A DNA stretch of 64,000 nucleotides from Amycolatopsis saalfeldensis (GCF_900110575.1 NZ_FOEF01000004.1:479851-543850), one strand, 5' to 3'; numbered from the stretch's first letter, positions 7,516-16,142 are shown. The notes: generated by a model not told the origin, from the letters alone. Made by a program: numbers and translations.

Positions 7516-8343
7516 TCACCGGCCCGGCGGCATCCGCAATTCGACCTCGACGCCTTTCGCGGTCCTGATCGTGAACGCTGCACACGTGACCGAGAGTCCC
7601 TGGCCGGTCAGCGCCCGCACCCGGTCGCCGTACCGCTGGGACATCGCGTGCGTCAGCTCGCCGACCCGCGCCCCGTCCAGCCGGACCTCGATCGCCTCCT
7701 GCCCGCGGTACTTCCCGCTTCCGATGCGACAGAAGGAAAGCGACGCGATCACGGCCCGCGGCTCGCCCCCGGGAGCCGGCGCGTAGCGCGCCAGCACGTC
7801 CTGGTGCGCGTGCTCTTGGGTCACCCTGCACGACCAATCGTTGCGCAGCAGCACCGCTCCCTCCACCCGGCGGGCGACGAACGGCTCCGCGAGCCCGAGC
7901 GCGACCTGCAGGTCACGCGGCCGGGAGAGGTGCAGGTAGATGCCGTAGAACCTCTCGCCGCCGCCGGTGATCCGCGCGGCGCAGGTGCCCACGAAACCGC
8001 GTTCCCCCAGCGCGAGCAGCGAAGGCTGATACTCGGCCGCGAGTTCCCGTGGCAGGTAGCCGACTCTGAACGGCTTCCCGTCGATCAAGACGTCGACGCG
8101 TACGGCGTGATGGTCCCATTCGTTTTCGGGCTCGGGCGTGAGCGCTGCCGTCACGGGGAGATGCTCGTCGAACTCCTGACCCGCGACCTGGCCGCGCGCG
8201 GCGGCGAACAGGGCAGGCTGGTAGTGCGATTCCCCGGCGACCGGGAACCGTCCGTCGTCCGGCAACGGCAGGTAATCCGGCGCGTTCCGCGGCGGCGCGG
8301 TCAGCGCGACCGCCGGTGCCCTCTTGGTGAACAGCGACCACAT
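7516..8343 (-). CDS. HIRAN-domain-like protein
   Basis: This 275-aa protein contains a HIRAN-like module at residues ~35-120: VAGESHYQPAL, then LTPEPENEWDHHAVRVDV and FRVGYLPRELAAEYQP. HIRAN domains bind 3' ends of single-stranded DNA in HLTF/Rad5-type proteins, and small stand-alone versions are common in bacteria. The second half (YRGQEAIEVRLDGARVGELTHAMSQRYGDRV) looks like another diverged copy. It was placed at the ATG at 8343 because AGGAGG precedes it by 6 bases; the open frame extends a further 14 codons without one. It has no membrane segments. Its position among RNase HI and other nucleic-acid genes hints at a DNA-related job, but that is inference. Confidence 0.6.
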   Translation of the reverse strand: MWSLFTKRAPAVALTAPPRNAPDYLPLPDDGRFPVAGESHYQPALFAAARGQVAGQEFDEHLPVTAALTPEPENEWDHHAVRVDVLIDGKPFRVGYLPRELAAEYQPSLLALGERGFVGTCAARITGGGERFYGIYLHLSRPRDLQVALGLAEPFVARRVEGAVLLRNDWSCRVTQEHAHQDVLARYAPAPGGEPRAVIASLSFCRIGSGKYRGQEAIEVRLDGARVGELTHAMSQRYGDRVRALTGQGLSVTCAAFTIRTAKGVEVELRMPPGR

Positions 8344-8482
8344 CGTCGACCTCCTGGTAGCGCCAGGTAGTCGCCCGCCCGGCACCGCCCGTTACGAGCC
8401 ACGTGCCCGCATGCTGGGAACGGGAATGCCCCTGTCTCCCGGACGTTCCCCCTGACAGCAGGGCCGACGAAAGGGGCACGTG

Positions 8483-9268
8483 ATGACCGTGGACTTCGCC
8501 CGCGAGTGGCAGGACTGGAAGACCGGGCGCGAAACCGACCTCGCCGATCCGTACGGGTGGCTGGCGCTCGTTTCGCTCGACTGGCTGGAGAACGCCCCGC
8601 GCGCGTACGCCGGGCTGCCCGGCCGCTGGTGGCAGGACGCGGACGCCGCGTACGTCGACCCGGACGGCGGCGAGCTCGTCCACGACGGCGAGCCGATCAC
8701 CGCGGTGCGCCGGTTCGAGCTGGTCAACAGCGGCGCCGGCACCCGCGTGACGGCCGGCGACCTCGAGATCGAGATCGCGCGCCGGTCCGGGTACCTGATC
8801 CGGGTGCACGACCCGAAGGCGCCGGTGCTCCAGGCGTTCCACGGCGTCCCGTCCTACGGCCCGGACCCGGCGTGGTCCGTGACGGCGCGGTTCGAGCCGT
8901 TCGACTCGCCGCGGCCCACGACAGTCGGCGCCGTCGTCGAAGGGCTCAGCCACGTCTACACCGCGCCCGGCCTGGTCCGCTTCGAACTCGGCGGCGAGGA
9001 GCACACGCTCACCGCGTTCAACGGCAAGAACGGCGGCCTCAACATCCTCTTCACCGATGCCACCAGCGGCGTCACGACGTACGCGGCCAACCGCTCGCTC
9101 CCGGTCGCCGCCCCGTCCGCCGACGGCACGGTCACGCTGGACTTCAACCGCGCCGTCAACCTGCCCTGTGCCTTCACGGACTTCGCCACCTGCCCGCTCC
9201 CGCCCGAGGGCAACCGCCTGCCGCTGGCGGTGGAGGCGGGGGAGAAGGTGCCGTACGAACGCGGCTGA
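8483..9268 (+). CDS. DUF1684 domain protein
   Basis: The 261-aa protein shows the conserved DUF1684 order. An N-terminal EWQDWKTGRETDLADPYGWL leads into SLDWL. A central beta-rich region contains VRFELGGEEHTLTAFN and LNILFTDATSG. The C-terminal signature is the highly conserved FNRAVNLPCAFTDFATCPLP followed by GNRLPLAVEAGEK. The biochemical role of this family is not established. There is no signal peptide or membrane helix. The ATG at 8483 is preferred over the GTG at 8480 because the AAGGGG ribosome site (8471-8476) is 6 bases from the ATG but only 3 from the GTG. It is monocistronic as far as visible. Confidence 0.85.
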   Translation: MTVDFAREWQDWKTGRETDLADPYGWLALVSLDWLENAPRAYAGLPGRWWQDADAAYVDPDGGELVHDGEPITAVRRFELVNSGAGTRVTAGDLEIEIARRSGYLIRVHDPKAPVLQAFHGVPSYGPDPAWSVTARFEPFDSPRPTTVGAVVEGLSHVYTAPGLVRFELGGEEHTLTAFNGKNGGLNILFTDATSGVTTYAANRSLPVAAPSADGTVTLDFNRAVNLPCAFTDFATCPLPPEGNRLPLAVEAGEKVPYERG

Positions 9269-9583
9269 AGCCGCCGATTGTGCCATTGCCCGGCCGTGCC
9301 TTGACGGGACAATTCCTGTCGTTTAAACGCGGGACGGTGAAGTCGATCATTCCGCCGGGTGGCGCGCGTGGCTGACGCGGCCCGGCGGACCTGCGCGTTT
9401 CCGGTTTCTGTCGCGTTTGTGTCAGGGAATCAGTACCCGTCATCGGGGCCTGGTTCGTCGAATGGTTTCGTTTCTCGATCGTTGCCGCCGGTGGTCCATC
9501 CGGGTTTCATCCGCTGACAGCGAATATGCTTCCGCGTAAGCTCTCCCCCGCCGCTCTTCATGATCACAGCCGGGGGAGGTTGT
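9269..9583. other. Intergenic region upstream of the four-gene operon
   Basis: No gene is seen. A TTGACG element (9301-9306) and TTTAAA (9322-9327) resemble promoter hexamers with a short 15-base spacer. A better-spaced candidate lies at 9514-9542. The local A/T content is higher than around it. Confidence 0.4.
9514..9542 (+). promoter_or_regulatory. Candidate promoter of the four-gene operon
   Basis: CTGACA (9514-9519), 17 bases, TAAGCT (9537-9542). Transcription would begin about 9549, leaving a ~35-nt leader containing the GGGGGAGG ribosome site at 9572-9579. Confidence 0.45.
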
Positions 9584-10108
9584 GTGCTGGAAACCTTGGT
9601 TCGCCACGGTAATTTCGGTGAGGACTACGTCCGCACGCTCGCCTCCGCGGCGGGCTTGTTCGTGCGCGCGTACAGCCTCGAGCGCGACGGAATCGATCTC
9701 GGGATTCGTTTCCCCGGCCGCGTGAACGGCGTCGCTTCGCCGGGTATCGAAGTGCAGATTCGGGCGTGGCCGGACCCGCGCGAAGCGCCATCCGCAGCGG
9801 AATGGGACTTCACCGGAATCACAGAGGTGCAATTCAACCGCATCGCGGGCGACGACTTCACCATCCCGCGGTATCTGCTGCTGGTCAGGGTTCCACAGGA
9901 AATCGGCGAGTACGCTGAATTCCGCACGGACGGAATGCTCTTCCGGCATCTGGCCTACTACTGGTCGGGCCGCGACGAGGCCCCCGTCGACGAGCCCAGT
10001 CCCGAGCGCCACCGGTCCGTGCGGGTGCCGGTCGCGAACGTGCTGACCGTCCGCAGCCTGCGCGCGCTGGTCTGCTCGGTGCGGCCGCAGGACGGAAGCG
10101 TCGCATGA
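9584..10108 (+). CDS. DUF4365-type PD-(D/E)XK nuclease-like protein (operon gene A)
   Basis: The 174-aa protein begins LETLVRHGNFGEDYVRTLAS, the opening of DUF4365 proteins, which have a PD-(D/E)XK nuclease fold. Candidate active-site residues are Glu13 (GED), Asp38 in RDGIDLG, and Glu56-x-Gln58 in IEVQIRAW; the last position is usually Lys, so this is a variant or possibly inactive centre. The C-terminal half (FTIPRYLLLVRVP, LFRHLAYYWSG) continues the fold. The GTG at 9584 is chosen over the ATG at 9560 because GGGGGAGG lies 4 bases before it and DUF4365 homology starts there. It ends in an ATGA overlap with gene B. DUF4365 proteins occur in restriction-like and phage-defence loci, which guides the operon prediction. 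Confidence 0.7.
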   Translation: MLETLVRHGNFGEDYVRTLASAAGLFVRAYSLERDGIDLGIRFPGRVNGVASPGIEVQIRAWPDPREAPSAAEWDFTGITEVQFNRIAGDDFTIPRYLLLVRVPQEIGEYAEFRTDGMLFRHLAYYWSGRDEAPVDEPSPERHRSVRVPVANVLTVRSLRALVCSVRPQDGSVA

Positions 10109-11208
10109 CAGGCGACCTCGGCGTCTCGGCCATCGCGGACTACCTGCGGGAAACCGGCTGGCAGCGCCGTCCCCTCCAGTGGCGCGGCGCGTCGATCTGG
10201 ACGCGCGAAGGCGCCGACGTCCTGGTCCCCGCCCGCGACGGCATGGGCGACGGCGACCTCCGTGTGCGCGAGATCCTGGACGTGCTGGCCGCGGTCGAGG
10301 ACCGGGCACCGGGCGAGATCGCGCAGGACATCGGCTCCGCCCCGGCCGACACCCAGCAGCTCACGATCTTCCCGCCCGGGCGGGCCTCAGGGTTCGCTAG
10401 CTTGAGGCAGACGCTTGGTGTCCTCGCCGGTCTCGGCGAAACCTTCTTGGAGGCCACGCGCGCCGTGTTCAGGCGAAACCCGGCGGCTTTCGGGGACGGG
10501 ACCGCGGAGGACGTCGACGGGTTCATGGCCGGGATCCAGATCGGCGCGGGCCGCCCCGGCAGCTACATCATCCCGGTGCAGGTGCCGCTCGACGGGCCGG
10601 AAGGTCCGAGGCCGCCACTGGGTCGGCTCGTGACCCGCGAGCTGCACAGCGCGGTGTCGTTTCTGAGCGGCCGGAAGGAGCCCTTACCGGGCCCGCTGTC
10701 GCCGGCTCTGTGCGACGCGCTGGCCGGCCTGGCCGACGAGTCCGGCGAGCGCCCGTTCGAGATCGGTTTCGGCTGGTCACGCCGGTTGCCGTCGGACATG
10801 CCGGCGGCCACGTACCGGTTCGAGGAAGACTCGGGACCCCGCTTCCGAGCGACCGCTGAAAAGCTCCGGCACGCCGAATCCTCGGCTGTGCTCCGCCAGA
10901 GCACAGCGTCGGCCTCGGACATCGGGCTTGCCCGGCATGTCATCACTGCGACAGGCCTGATCGAGACCCTGCACCGCGACCAGCCGGACGGCGATCAGTG
11001 GACGATCGACGTCCGGGCCGACTCACCGCTGACCGGCACCTCGCGGCGAGTGCTCCATGTGCAGCTGCCCGATCGAGCTGTCTACGAGGCCGCTCTCGCG
11101 GCCCACCGCCAGGAGCGTCGCGTCCGCCTTGCGGGGGACGTGACCATCCACCCCAGAAGAACCGAATTGCGCGTCGCCGACGCGACGGGCTTCGACGTAC
11201 TCGACTGA
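10105..11208 (+). CDS. Unknown 367-aa protein (operon gene B)
   Basis: I do not recognise this protein. Residues 1-70 form a compact module (SAIADYLRETGWQRRPLQWR, then ADVLVPARDGMGD and VREILDVLAAVEDRAPGEIA) with alternating strands and helices. The middle (GSYIIPVQVPLDGPEGPRPP, LVTRELHSAVSFL) and end (WTIDVRADSPLTG, SRRVLHVQLPDRAVYEAALA) look like mixed alpha/beta domains. There are no membrane helices, signal peptide or obvious catalytic motif. Its start overlaps gene A as ATGA, so the two should be co-translated in similar amounts. It contains a rare TTA leucine codon at 10684. A role as a sensor or structural partner of the nuclease and ATPase is a guess from context only. Confidence 0.75.
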   Translation: MTGDLGVSAIADYLRETGWQRRPLQWRGASIWTREGADVLVPARDGMGDGDLRVREILDVLAAVEDRAPGEIAQDIGSAPADTQQLTIFPPGRASGFASLRQTLGVLAGLGETFLEATRAVFRRNPAAFGDGTAEDVDGFMAGIQIGAGRPGSYIIPVQVPLDGPEGPRPPLGRLVTRELHSAVSFLSGRKEPLPGPLSPALCDALAGLADESGERPFEIGFGWSRRLPSDMPAATYRFEEDSGPRFRATAEKLRHAESSAVLRQSTASASDIGLARHVITATGLIETLHRDQPDGDQWTIDVRADSPLTGTSRRVLHVQLPDRAVYEAALAAHRQERRVRLAGDVTIHPRRTELRVADATGFDVLD

Positions 11209-11248
11209 CCCGTACTTCGACATCGACACGGACAGAAGGAGTGGCGTA

Positions 11249-11848
11249 ATGCCGGAGGGCAAGCTGAAGCTGTCACAGCGTGAAGTGCTGTTCGCACTGA
11301 TGGCACTGGCTCGTGACGTGACGAACCCGGAGCTTCGCGAGCTCTGCGGTCTCACCCTGGTCGGCGCGGATCGTCGCGGCCTGAACGATCAGCAACTGGT
11401 GGACAGCGTGAAGGTCGGGCCCGCCTTCCGCCACAGCCTCACCGATCGTGGCTGGCGGTGGTGCCAAGACGAGTTTTCCCAGAGCGCCGCGGAAGACGCC
11501 AGGCCGCTCGAGCGAGTCGTCTATCTGGTCTTCTCCCGGTTGGAGAAGTTCTTCGAGCGCCGGAAGATCACCGTGACCGAGGTGTTCGTCGACCTCGCAG
11601 AACGGATCCGCAAGGAGTACCACGAGCTGGCCGCCGAGCCGAGCGCCTGGGTGAGCCTGACCGACCTGCGCTCCATGCTGGGCGACGCCCCGCGTGAGGA
11701 AGTCGACCAGGCGCTGATCACCCTCGACGGCACCAAGAACGTCACGCTCATGCCGGAGTCCAACCAGAAGACCCTCACCGCTGCCGATCGCGCGGCCGCG
11801 GTCCGAATCGGCGGTGAGGACAACCACCTGATCGCGATGGCGGAATGA
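11249..11848 (+). CDS. Unknown 199-aa protein with winged-helix-like N-terminus (operon gene C)
   Basis: The N-terminal ~75 residues (LSQREVLFALMALARDVTNP, LRELCGLTLVG, HSLTDRGWRWC) have the rhythm of a winged helix-turn-helix ending in a recognition wing. A helical middle (VVYLVFSRLEKFFERRKITV, LAERIRKEYHELA) and a second small helical/winged segment (WVSLTDLRSMLGDAPREEVD) follow. No family assignment can be made. GAAGGAG lies 8-9 bases before the ATG at 11249, after a 40-base gap from gene B. Its stop overlaps the ATPase start (ATGATGG). A small winged-helix partner encoded immediately before a large ATPase recalls the architecture of kleisin/SMC-type or defence complexes, but this is only analogy. 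Confidence 0.7.
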   Translation: MPEGKLKLSQREVLFALMALARDVTNPELRELCGLTLVGADRRGLNDQQLVDSVKVGPAFRHSLTDRGWRWCQDEFSQSAAEDARPLERVVYLVFSRLEKFFERRKITVTEVFVDLAERIRKEYHELAAEPSAWVSLTDLRSMLGDAPREEVDQALITLDGTKNVTLMPESNQKTLTAADRAAAVRIGGEDNHLIAMAE

Positions 11849-14800
11849 TGGACCCGGAGCAGCGGGACGCCCTGAAGGAACTGCACTTCGAGACGACCCT
11901 CACCCAGGAGGATGTGTGGACCGACCCGCCGGTCCACGTCGGGTCGCTGAACGCCGACGCGCAGGCGATGATCCTCAAGGGCGTCCGCGACGCCAGGGAC
12001 GGAAACGGCCGGAGCCCGATCGGTGTGGTCCTCCAAGGCCGCAAAGGGGCGGGGAAGACCCATTTGCTCGGCTGGATCCGTCAGCAGCTGCGGACGAGCG
12101 GAGGCTACTTCTTCCTGAGTAATCTCGGCAGCAGTGACGATTTCTGGTCGACCATCGTCGACGCGCTGCAGCAGGGGCTGAACCAAGACGGCGAAGAGGG
12201 GCAAAGCCAGCTGGGCACCTTCCTCAACCGGCTGGTCACCAGGGCCGGGTTGCCGCCCCAGCTGATCGCCCCGCTCCTCGGGGAAGAGCGGCTGGAGCCG
12301 AGGAACCTCGACGAGCTCATCATCGCGTTACGGCGGTTCGACCGGCGGGTGATGATGGATTGCCAGGACACGTTCCGGGCACTCGCGCTGTTCGGTTGCG
12401 CACACCCGGCGCTCAACACCATCGGCCGGGACTACCTGACCTCGCCTGCCGAACTCGCCACCGAGGAACGGACGCGGTGGGGCTTCCGTGCCCGTCCGCC
12501 GACCCCGCAGCAAGTGGTGTCCGAAGTGTCGAAGCTGCTCGCGCTCACCGGACCGAGCGTCATCGCGGTCGACCAGATCGACACGCTCGTCGCCATGTCG
12601 GACAAGGAGACGGCCGGCCTGGAGAAATCCCGGAGGCAAGGGGCCGTCGACGTGATGATCGGCGAGATCGCGAACGGCCTCATGCAGTTGCGCGAGGAGA
12701 CCCGTCGCACGCTCACGATCGTCGCCTGCCTGCCGACTATCTGGGACACCATCAGGGACAAGGCCCCCGACACGGTAAAGGACCGGTTCTTCCCGTCACA
12801 GCCGCTTTCCCGCATTCCCGACCGCCGGACCGGGCGGCAGCTCGTCGTCTCGCGGCTGGCTCACACATTCTCCCGGATCGGCTTCGTCCCGCCCCATGAA
12901 ACCTGGCCGGTGGGGGAGTCGGCCTTCGCCGATGTCCAGCAGTACACCCCGCGCCAGATCTTGAACCGCATCGACCAGCACGTCGAATTCTGCCTGCGGA
13001 GTGGGGAGATCCACGACCTGGCCGCTTTCGCCGAGGCCGCGGTCGAGAGCCCACCGGACCGGGGTTTCCTTTCCGGCGAGCTGTCCGTGCCTGCCGCAGC
13101 CGACCTGACACCCTTCGACAACCGGTTCGAAGAGCTGAGGCGGAGCGCCGACGTGACTGATCCGCTCAACGCGACGATGGAGGACCGGCTGATGCCGGGC
13201 CTGCTTTCGGCCGGGCTGACCGCGTGGACGTTGGAGCGTGGTTCGGAAAAGGAGTGGTCGGTCGACCCGGCCTCCACGGCGCAGCCCGCGGTTCTGCATG
13301 CCCGGCTCCGCTTGACGATCGACGCGGAGAAGGAGGCCGAGGAACATTGGTCGTTCCGCGCGATCGCCGGCAACAGCCCGATAGCGGCGGTCAGCCGGCT
13401 GAAGAAGGCGATCAAGGAGTCCGGGATCCAGCTCGGGTCGAACCGCAAGTTGGTGCTCGTGCGCAACATCCCGTGGTCACGGGGCGCGGCTACTCAAGAT
13501 CACCTCAAGCTGCTCCGTGAAAGCGGTGGCCTGTCGGTGCCCCTGACGGAGCTTGACCTACGGGTCTTCTCGGCATTGCGCGTGATGCTGGAGGAGAAGA
13601 AGCCCGGCCTGTATGACTGGCTCGCGGCGAGACGCCCGGCGGCCGGCACCGAGCTGTTCTCGACTGTCCTGCCGGAGACGCCGAAGCCGGAGCACACGGC
13701 ATTCGACGCCGCTCCGGCCGAACCGCCGGAAACAGCGGCCGAGCCTGACGACGGCGTGCCCATGGTGCCGGTGGGAAGGCTCGTGGCCGATCAGGCCGTG
13801 GTCGGCATCCCGCTCGAATCGCTTCGGAAGCACGTGATGATCTTCGCGGGCTCCGGTACGGGCAAGACGGTGCTGATTCGCCGGATTGTCGAAGAGTGCG
13901 CGCTGCTCGGTGTTTCCTCGATCGTGCTCGACCCGAACAACGACCTGACCCGTCTCGGCGACGCGTGGCCCCAGACGCCGGAAAGCTGGCACCAGGGGGA
14001 TGTCGAGAAGGCGCGGCGATACCTCGACGACACCGAGGTGATCGTGTGGACCCCGGGCAAGCGAACCGGCCGGCCGCTGGCTTTCCCGCCGCTGCCCGAT
14101 TTCGGTGAGGTGCGAGACGACGTCGACGAGTTCGACTTCGCGATCCGCGAGGGAGTCAGCCTGCTGGCCCGGAGTGCGCGGGTGGACGGAACCTCGGCGC
14201 CGATGACCCGGAGCCGTGCGGTACTCAACGAATCCTTGCGGTACTACGGCGAAACCGGGGGCCGGGACCTGAACGCGTTCATCTCCGTCCTCGCCGATCT
14301 GCCGGACGGCGTGAGCAAGCAGGACCGTGCTGCGGCGATCGCGTCCGATCTGGCGAACACCCTGCGGGCTGCTCAGGTGAACGATCCCTCGCTGGACGGC
14401 ACGAGCGATCCAGTCGATCCCGGGTCGCTGCTGACACCGTCTGCTGGGAAGAAGGCCCGCATATCGGTGGTCAATCTCGACGCGCTCTCCTCGCTGCAGG
14501 AGCGTCAGGTCTTCGTCAACCGGCTGCAGCTGGAGCTGTTCGCGTGGATCAAACGGCATCCGGCCGGCGACCGCCCGCTGGGCGGACTGCTCGTGATGGA
14601 CGAGGCGCAGGACCTCGCCCCGTCCGCGGGCAAGACGCCCAGCACCGAGAGCAGCATCCGGCTGGCGTCGCAAGCGCGGAAGTACGGTCTGGGTCTGATT
14701 CTCGCCACCCAGGCGCCGAAAGCCGTGCACAACCGGGTCGCCGGCAACGCGACAACGCAGTTCTTCGGCCGGCAGAACTCGCCCGCACACCTGGAGGCGA

Positions 14801-14982
14801 CGAAGGAAATGGCCCGGAGCAAGGGACGCGACCTCCACGACCTCGGCCGGCTGTCATCGGGCGAGTTCTACGTCACCGCGGAGAATTTCAGCATGCAGAA
14901 GGTGCTGACCCCGCTCTGCCTCAGCCACCACCCGCGCAGCCCGCTCACACCGGAGGAGGTTCTCGACCGGGCTCGGCTGTAG
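11845..14982 (+). CDS. Double P-loop ATPase: N-terminal AAA/STAND-like domain plus C-terminal HerA/FtsK-type domain (operon gene D)
   Basis: The protein has 1045 aa and two complete nucleotide-binding sites. The first has a Walker A, GRKGAGKT, at residues 65-72 and a Walker B ending at Asp243 (VIAVDQIDTL). It resembles AAA/ORC or STAND domains, with a downstream helical part (YTPRQILNRIDQHVEFCL). Residues ~430-640 form a mixed linker. The second has a Walker A, GSGTGKT, at 669-675 (preceded by HVMIFA), Walker B LLVMDEAQDLAP with Asp919-Glu920, and sensor-like LGLILATQAPKAVHNRVAGN, the pattern of HerA/VirB4/FtsK DNA-pumping ATPases. No membrane helices are seen. A TTA codon lies at 12328. As the last gene of the operon it is likely the motor of a DNA-targeting complex. 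Confidence 0.85.
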   Translation: MMDPEQRDALKELHFETTLTQEDVWTDPPVHVGSLNADAQAMILKGVRDARDGNGRSPIGVVLQGRKGAGKTHLLGWIRQQLRTSGGYFFLSNLGSSDDFWSTIVDALQQGLNQDGEEGQSQLGTFLNRLVTRAGLPPQLIAPLLGEERLEPRNLDELIIALRRFDRRVMMDCQDTFRALALFGCAHPALNTIGRDYLTSPAELATEERTRWGFRARPPTPQQVVSEVSKLLALTGPSVIAVDQIDTLVAMSDKETAGLEKSRRQGAVDVMIGEIANGLMQLREETRRTLTIVACLPTIWDTIRDKAPDTVKDRFFPSQPLSRIPDRRTGRQLVVSRLAHTFSRIGFVPPHETWPVGESAFADVQQYTPRQILNRIDQHVEFCLRSGEIHDLAAFAEAAVESPPDRGFLSGELSVPAAADLTPFDNRFEELRRSADVTDPLNATMEDRLMPGLLSAGLTAWTLERGSEKEWSVDPASTAQPAVLHARLRLTIDAEKEAEEHWSFRAIAGNSPIAAVSRLKKAIKESGIQLGSNRKLVLVRNIPWSRGAATQDHLKLLRESGGLSVPLTELDLRVFSALRVMLEEKKPGLYDWLAARRPAAGTELFSTVLPETPKPEHTAFDAAPAEPPETAAEPDDGVPMVPVGRLVADQAVVGIPLESLRKHVMIFAGSGTGKTVLIRRIVEECALLGVSSIVLDPNNDLTRLGDAWPQTPESWHQGDVEKARRYLDDTEVIVWTPGKRTGRPLAFPPLPDFGEVRDDVDEFDFAIREGVSLLARSARVDGTSAPMTRSRAVLNESLRYYGETGGRDLNAFISVLADLPDGVSKQDRAAAIASDLANTLRAAQVNDPSLDGTSDPVDPGSLLTPSAGKKARISVVNLDALSSLQERQVFVNRLQLELFAWIKRHPAGDRPLGGLLVMDEAQDLAPSAGKTPSTESSIRLASQARKYGLGLILATQAPKAVHNRVAGNATTQFFGRQNSPAHLEATKEMARSKGRDLHDLGRLSSGEFYVTAENFSMQKVLTPLCLSHHPRSPLTPEEVLDRARL

Positions 14983-14990
14983 GGCTCAGC

Positions 14991-15668
14991 TCACCAGCCG
15001 CGCTCGCGCCACTCCGGCAGTTTCGGACGCTCGGCCCACAGCGTCGAGTCGTCCCCGTGGCCCGGGTAGAACCACGTGTCGTCCGGCAGTTCGTCGAAGA
15101 TTCGCGCGGAGACGTCGTCCAGCAGGGACTTGAAGTCCTCCGGGGACGTGGTCCGGCCGATGCCGCCCGGGAAGAGCGAGTCGCCCGTGAAGAGGTGGGG
15201 GTGGCCGGTCGGGTCGCGGTAGAGGAGGGCGATCGAGCCGGGGGTGTGGCCGCGCAGGTGGATTACCTCCAGCGTGACCTGGCCCACCTTCAACGTGTCG
15301 CCGTGCTCCACCAGGAAGTCCGGGGGGATCGGCAGCGGCTCGGCGTCCAGGGGGTGCGCCGCGGTGTTCGCGCCGTTCGCGCCCGCCACCGCGCCCAGGG
15401 CCTGCCAGTGGTCCTGGTGCTGGTGGGTCGTCACGACGGTGCGCAGCGCCGGGCGATCCGGGCCGTGCCCGATCAGGTCCGAGATGCGCTCCGGGTCGTT
15501 CGCCGCGTCGATGAGCAGGGCTTCGTTCTCGGCGCGGCAGACGAGCAAGTACGCGTTGTTGTCCATCGGCCCGACCGAAAGCTTCGTGATGGTCAGCGCG
15601 TCCAGCGTGCGTCGCGCGGCGTCGCCGCCCGGTTCGACGTGCCCGGTGTAAGAGTCGACGATGTTCAC
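14991..15668 (-). CDS. MBL-fold metallo-hydrolase (glyoxalase II-like)
   Basis: The 225-aa protein carries the metallo-beta-lactamase-fold motif in TTHQHQDHWQALGAV (H-x-H-x-D-H), followed by further metal ligands in HLRGHTPGSIALLY, LFTGDSLFPGGIGRTTSPED and FYPGHGDDS. This is the full binuclear metal set of glyoxalase II-like hydrolases. The GTG at 15668 was chosen because family sequence (SVGPMDNNAYLLV) begins ~30 residues later; the longer open frame upstream lacks family features. A TACCGT -10-like element 8 bases upstream suggests leaderless expression. A homologous gene sits beside uvrA in mycobacteria, so the neighbourhood is conserved, but the substrate is unknown. It is convergent with operon gene D, 8 bases apart. 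Confidence 0.85.
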   Translation of the reverse strand: MNIVDSYTGHVEPGGDAARRTLDALTITKLSVGPMDNNAYLLVCRAENEALLIDAANDPERISDLIGHGPDRPALRTVVTTHQHQDHWQALGAVAGANGANTAAHPLDAEPLPIPPDFLVEHGDTLKVGQVTLEVIHLRGHTPGSIALLYRDPTGHPHLFTGDSLFPGGIGRTTSPEDFKSLLDDVSARIFDELPDDTWFYPGHGDDSTLWAERPKLPEWRERGW

Positions 15669-16142
15669 GAGAGCACACGGTAGCCGGGGTGGCGCCGTCG
15701 CTTCCACCCGCACACGTCGGCTCGTGATGACCACTGGCGGTACCGCCGCGGCGGCCAAGTCGCACCGATCGTGTGGTGATCTGCCTCGCCCGGGGTGCTG
15801 CCACTCGTACCGGCAGTCGCTCGCCGCGATCGGTACTCTGGTGTCGGACTTGATTTCCCGCACGACGCGGGGTTCCCGTGCCTCCCCACGGGTTGCCCCG
15901 GCGGTCACCGGGCCAGGCAGGGTCTCGTATGGTCTCCAGCTGGTGCACCGGGAACCGGGCCGCTGCCTGGCCGGACCTCGGCGCCGGCATCCCGGCAGCC
16001 GCTGGGAAGCCGGAAAACCGCAGGTCGAGACAGTGGAGCCCGTTTTTGTCGGTGGTCCGTCCTAGCATGGACGCGGCCGCTCGTGCAGGACTTCCACCGG
16101 GCCGGCCTCCGCAGCTGAGAATGAAACTGAAGGGACGTGGGC
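15669..16142. other. Intergenic region between the MBL gene and uvrA
   Basis: 474 bases without a credible gene. It holds the uvrA promoter at 16046-16068. I looked for a LexA-type (SOS) box and saw none. Confidence 0.5.
16046..16068 (+). promoter_or_regulatory. RecA-NDp-type (PafBC) promoter of uvrA
   Basis: TTGTCGGTGG (16046-16055), seven bases, TAGCAT (16063-16068). uvrA is a known DNA-damage-induced, LexA-independent gene in mycobacteria, which supports the call. The leader to the start codon is about 70 nt. Confidence 0.7.

Noticed and set aside
15669..16142. Search for a LexA/SOS box upstream of uvrA
   Set aside because: No GAAC-N-GTTC-type palindrome seen; the RecA-NDp element explains damage control better.
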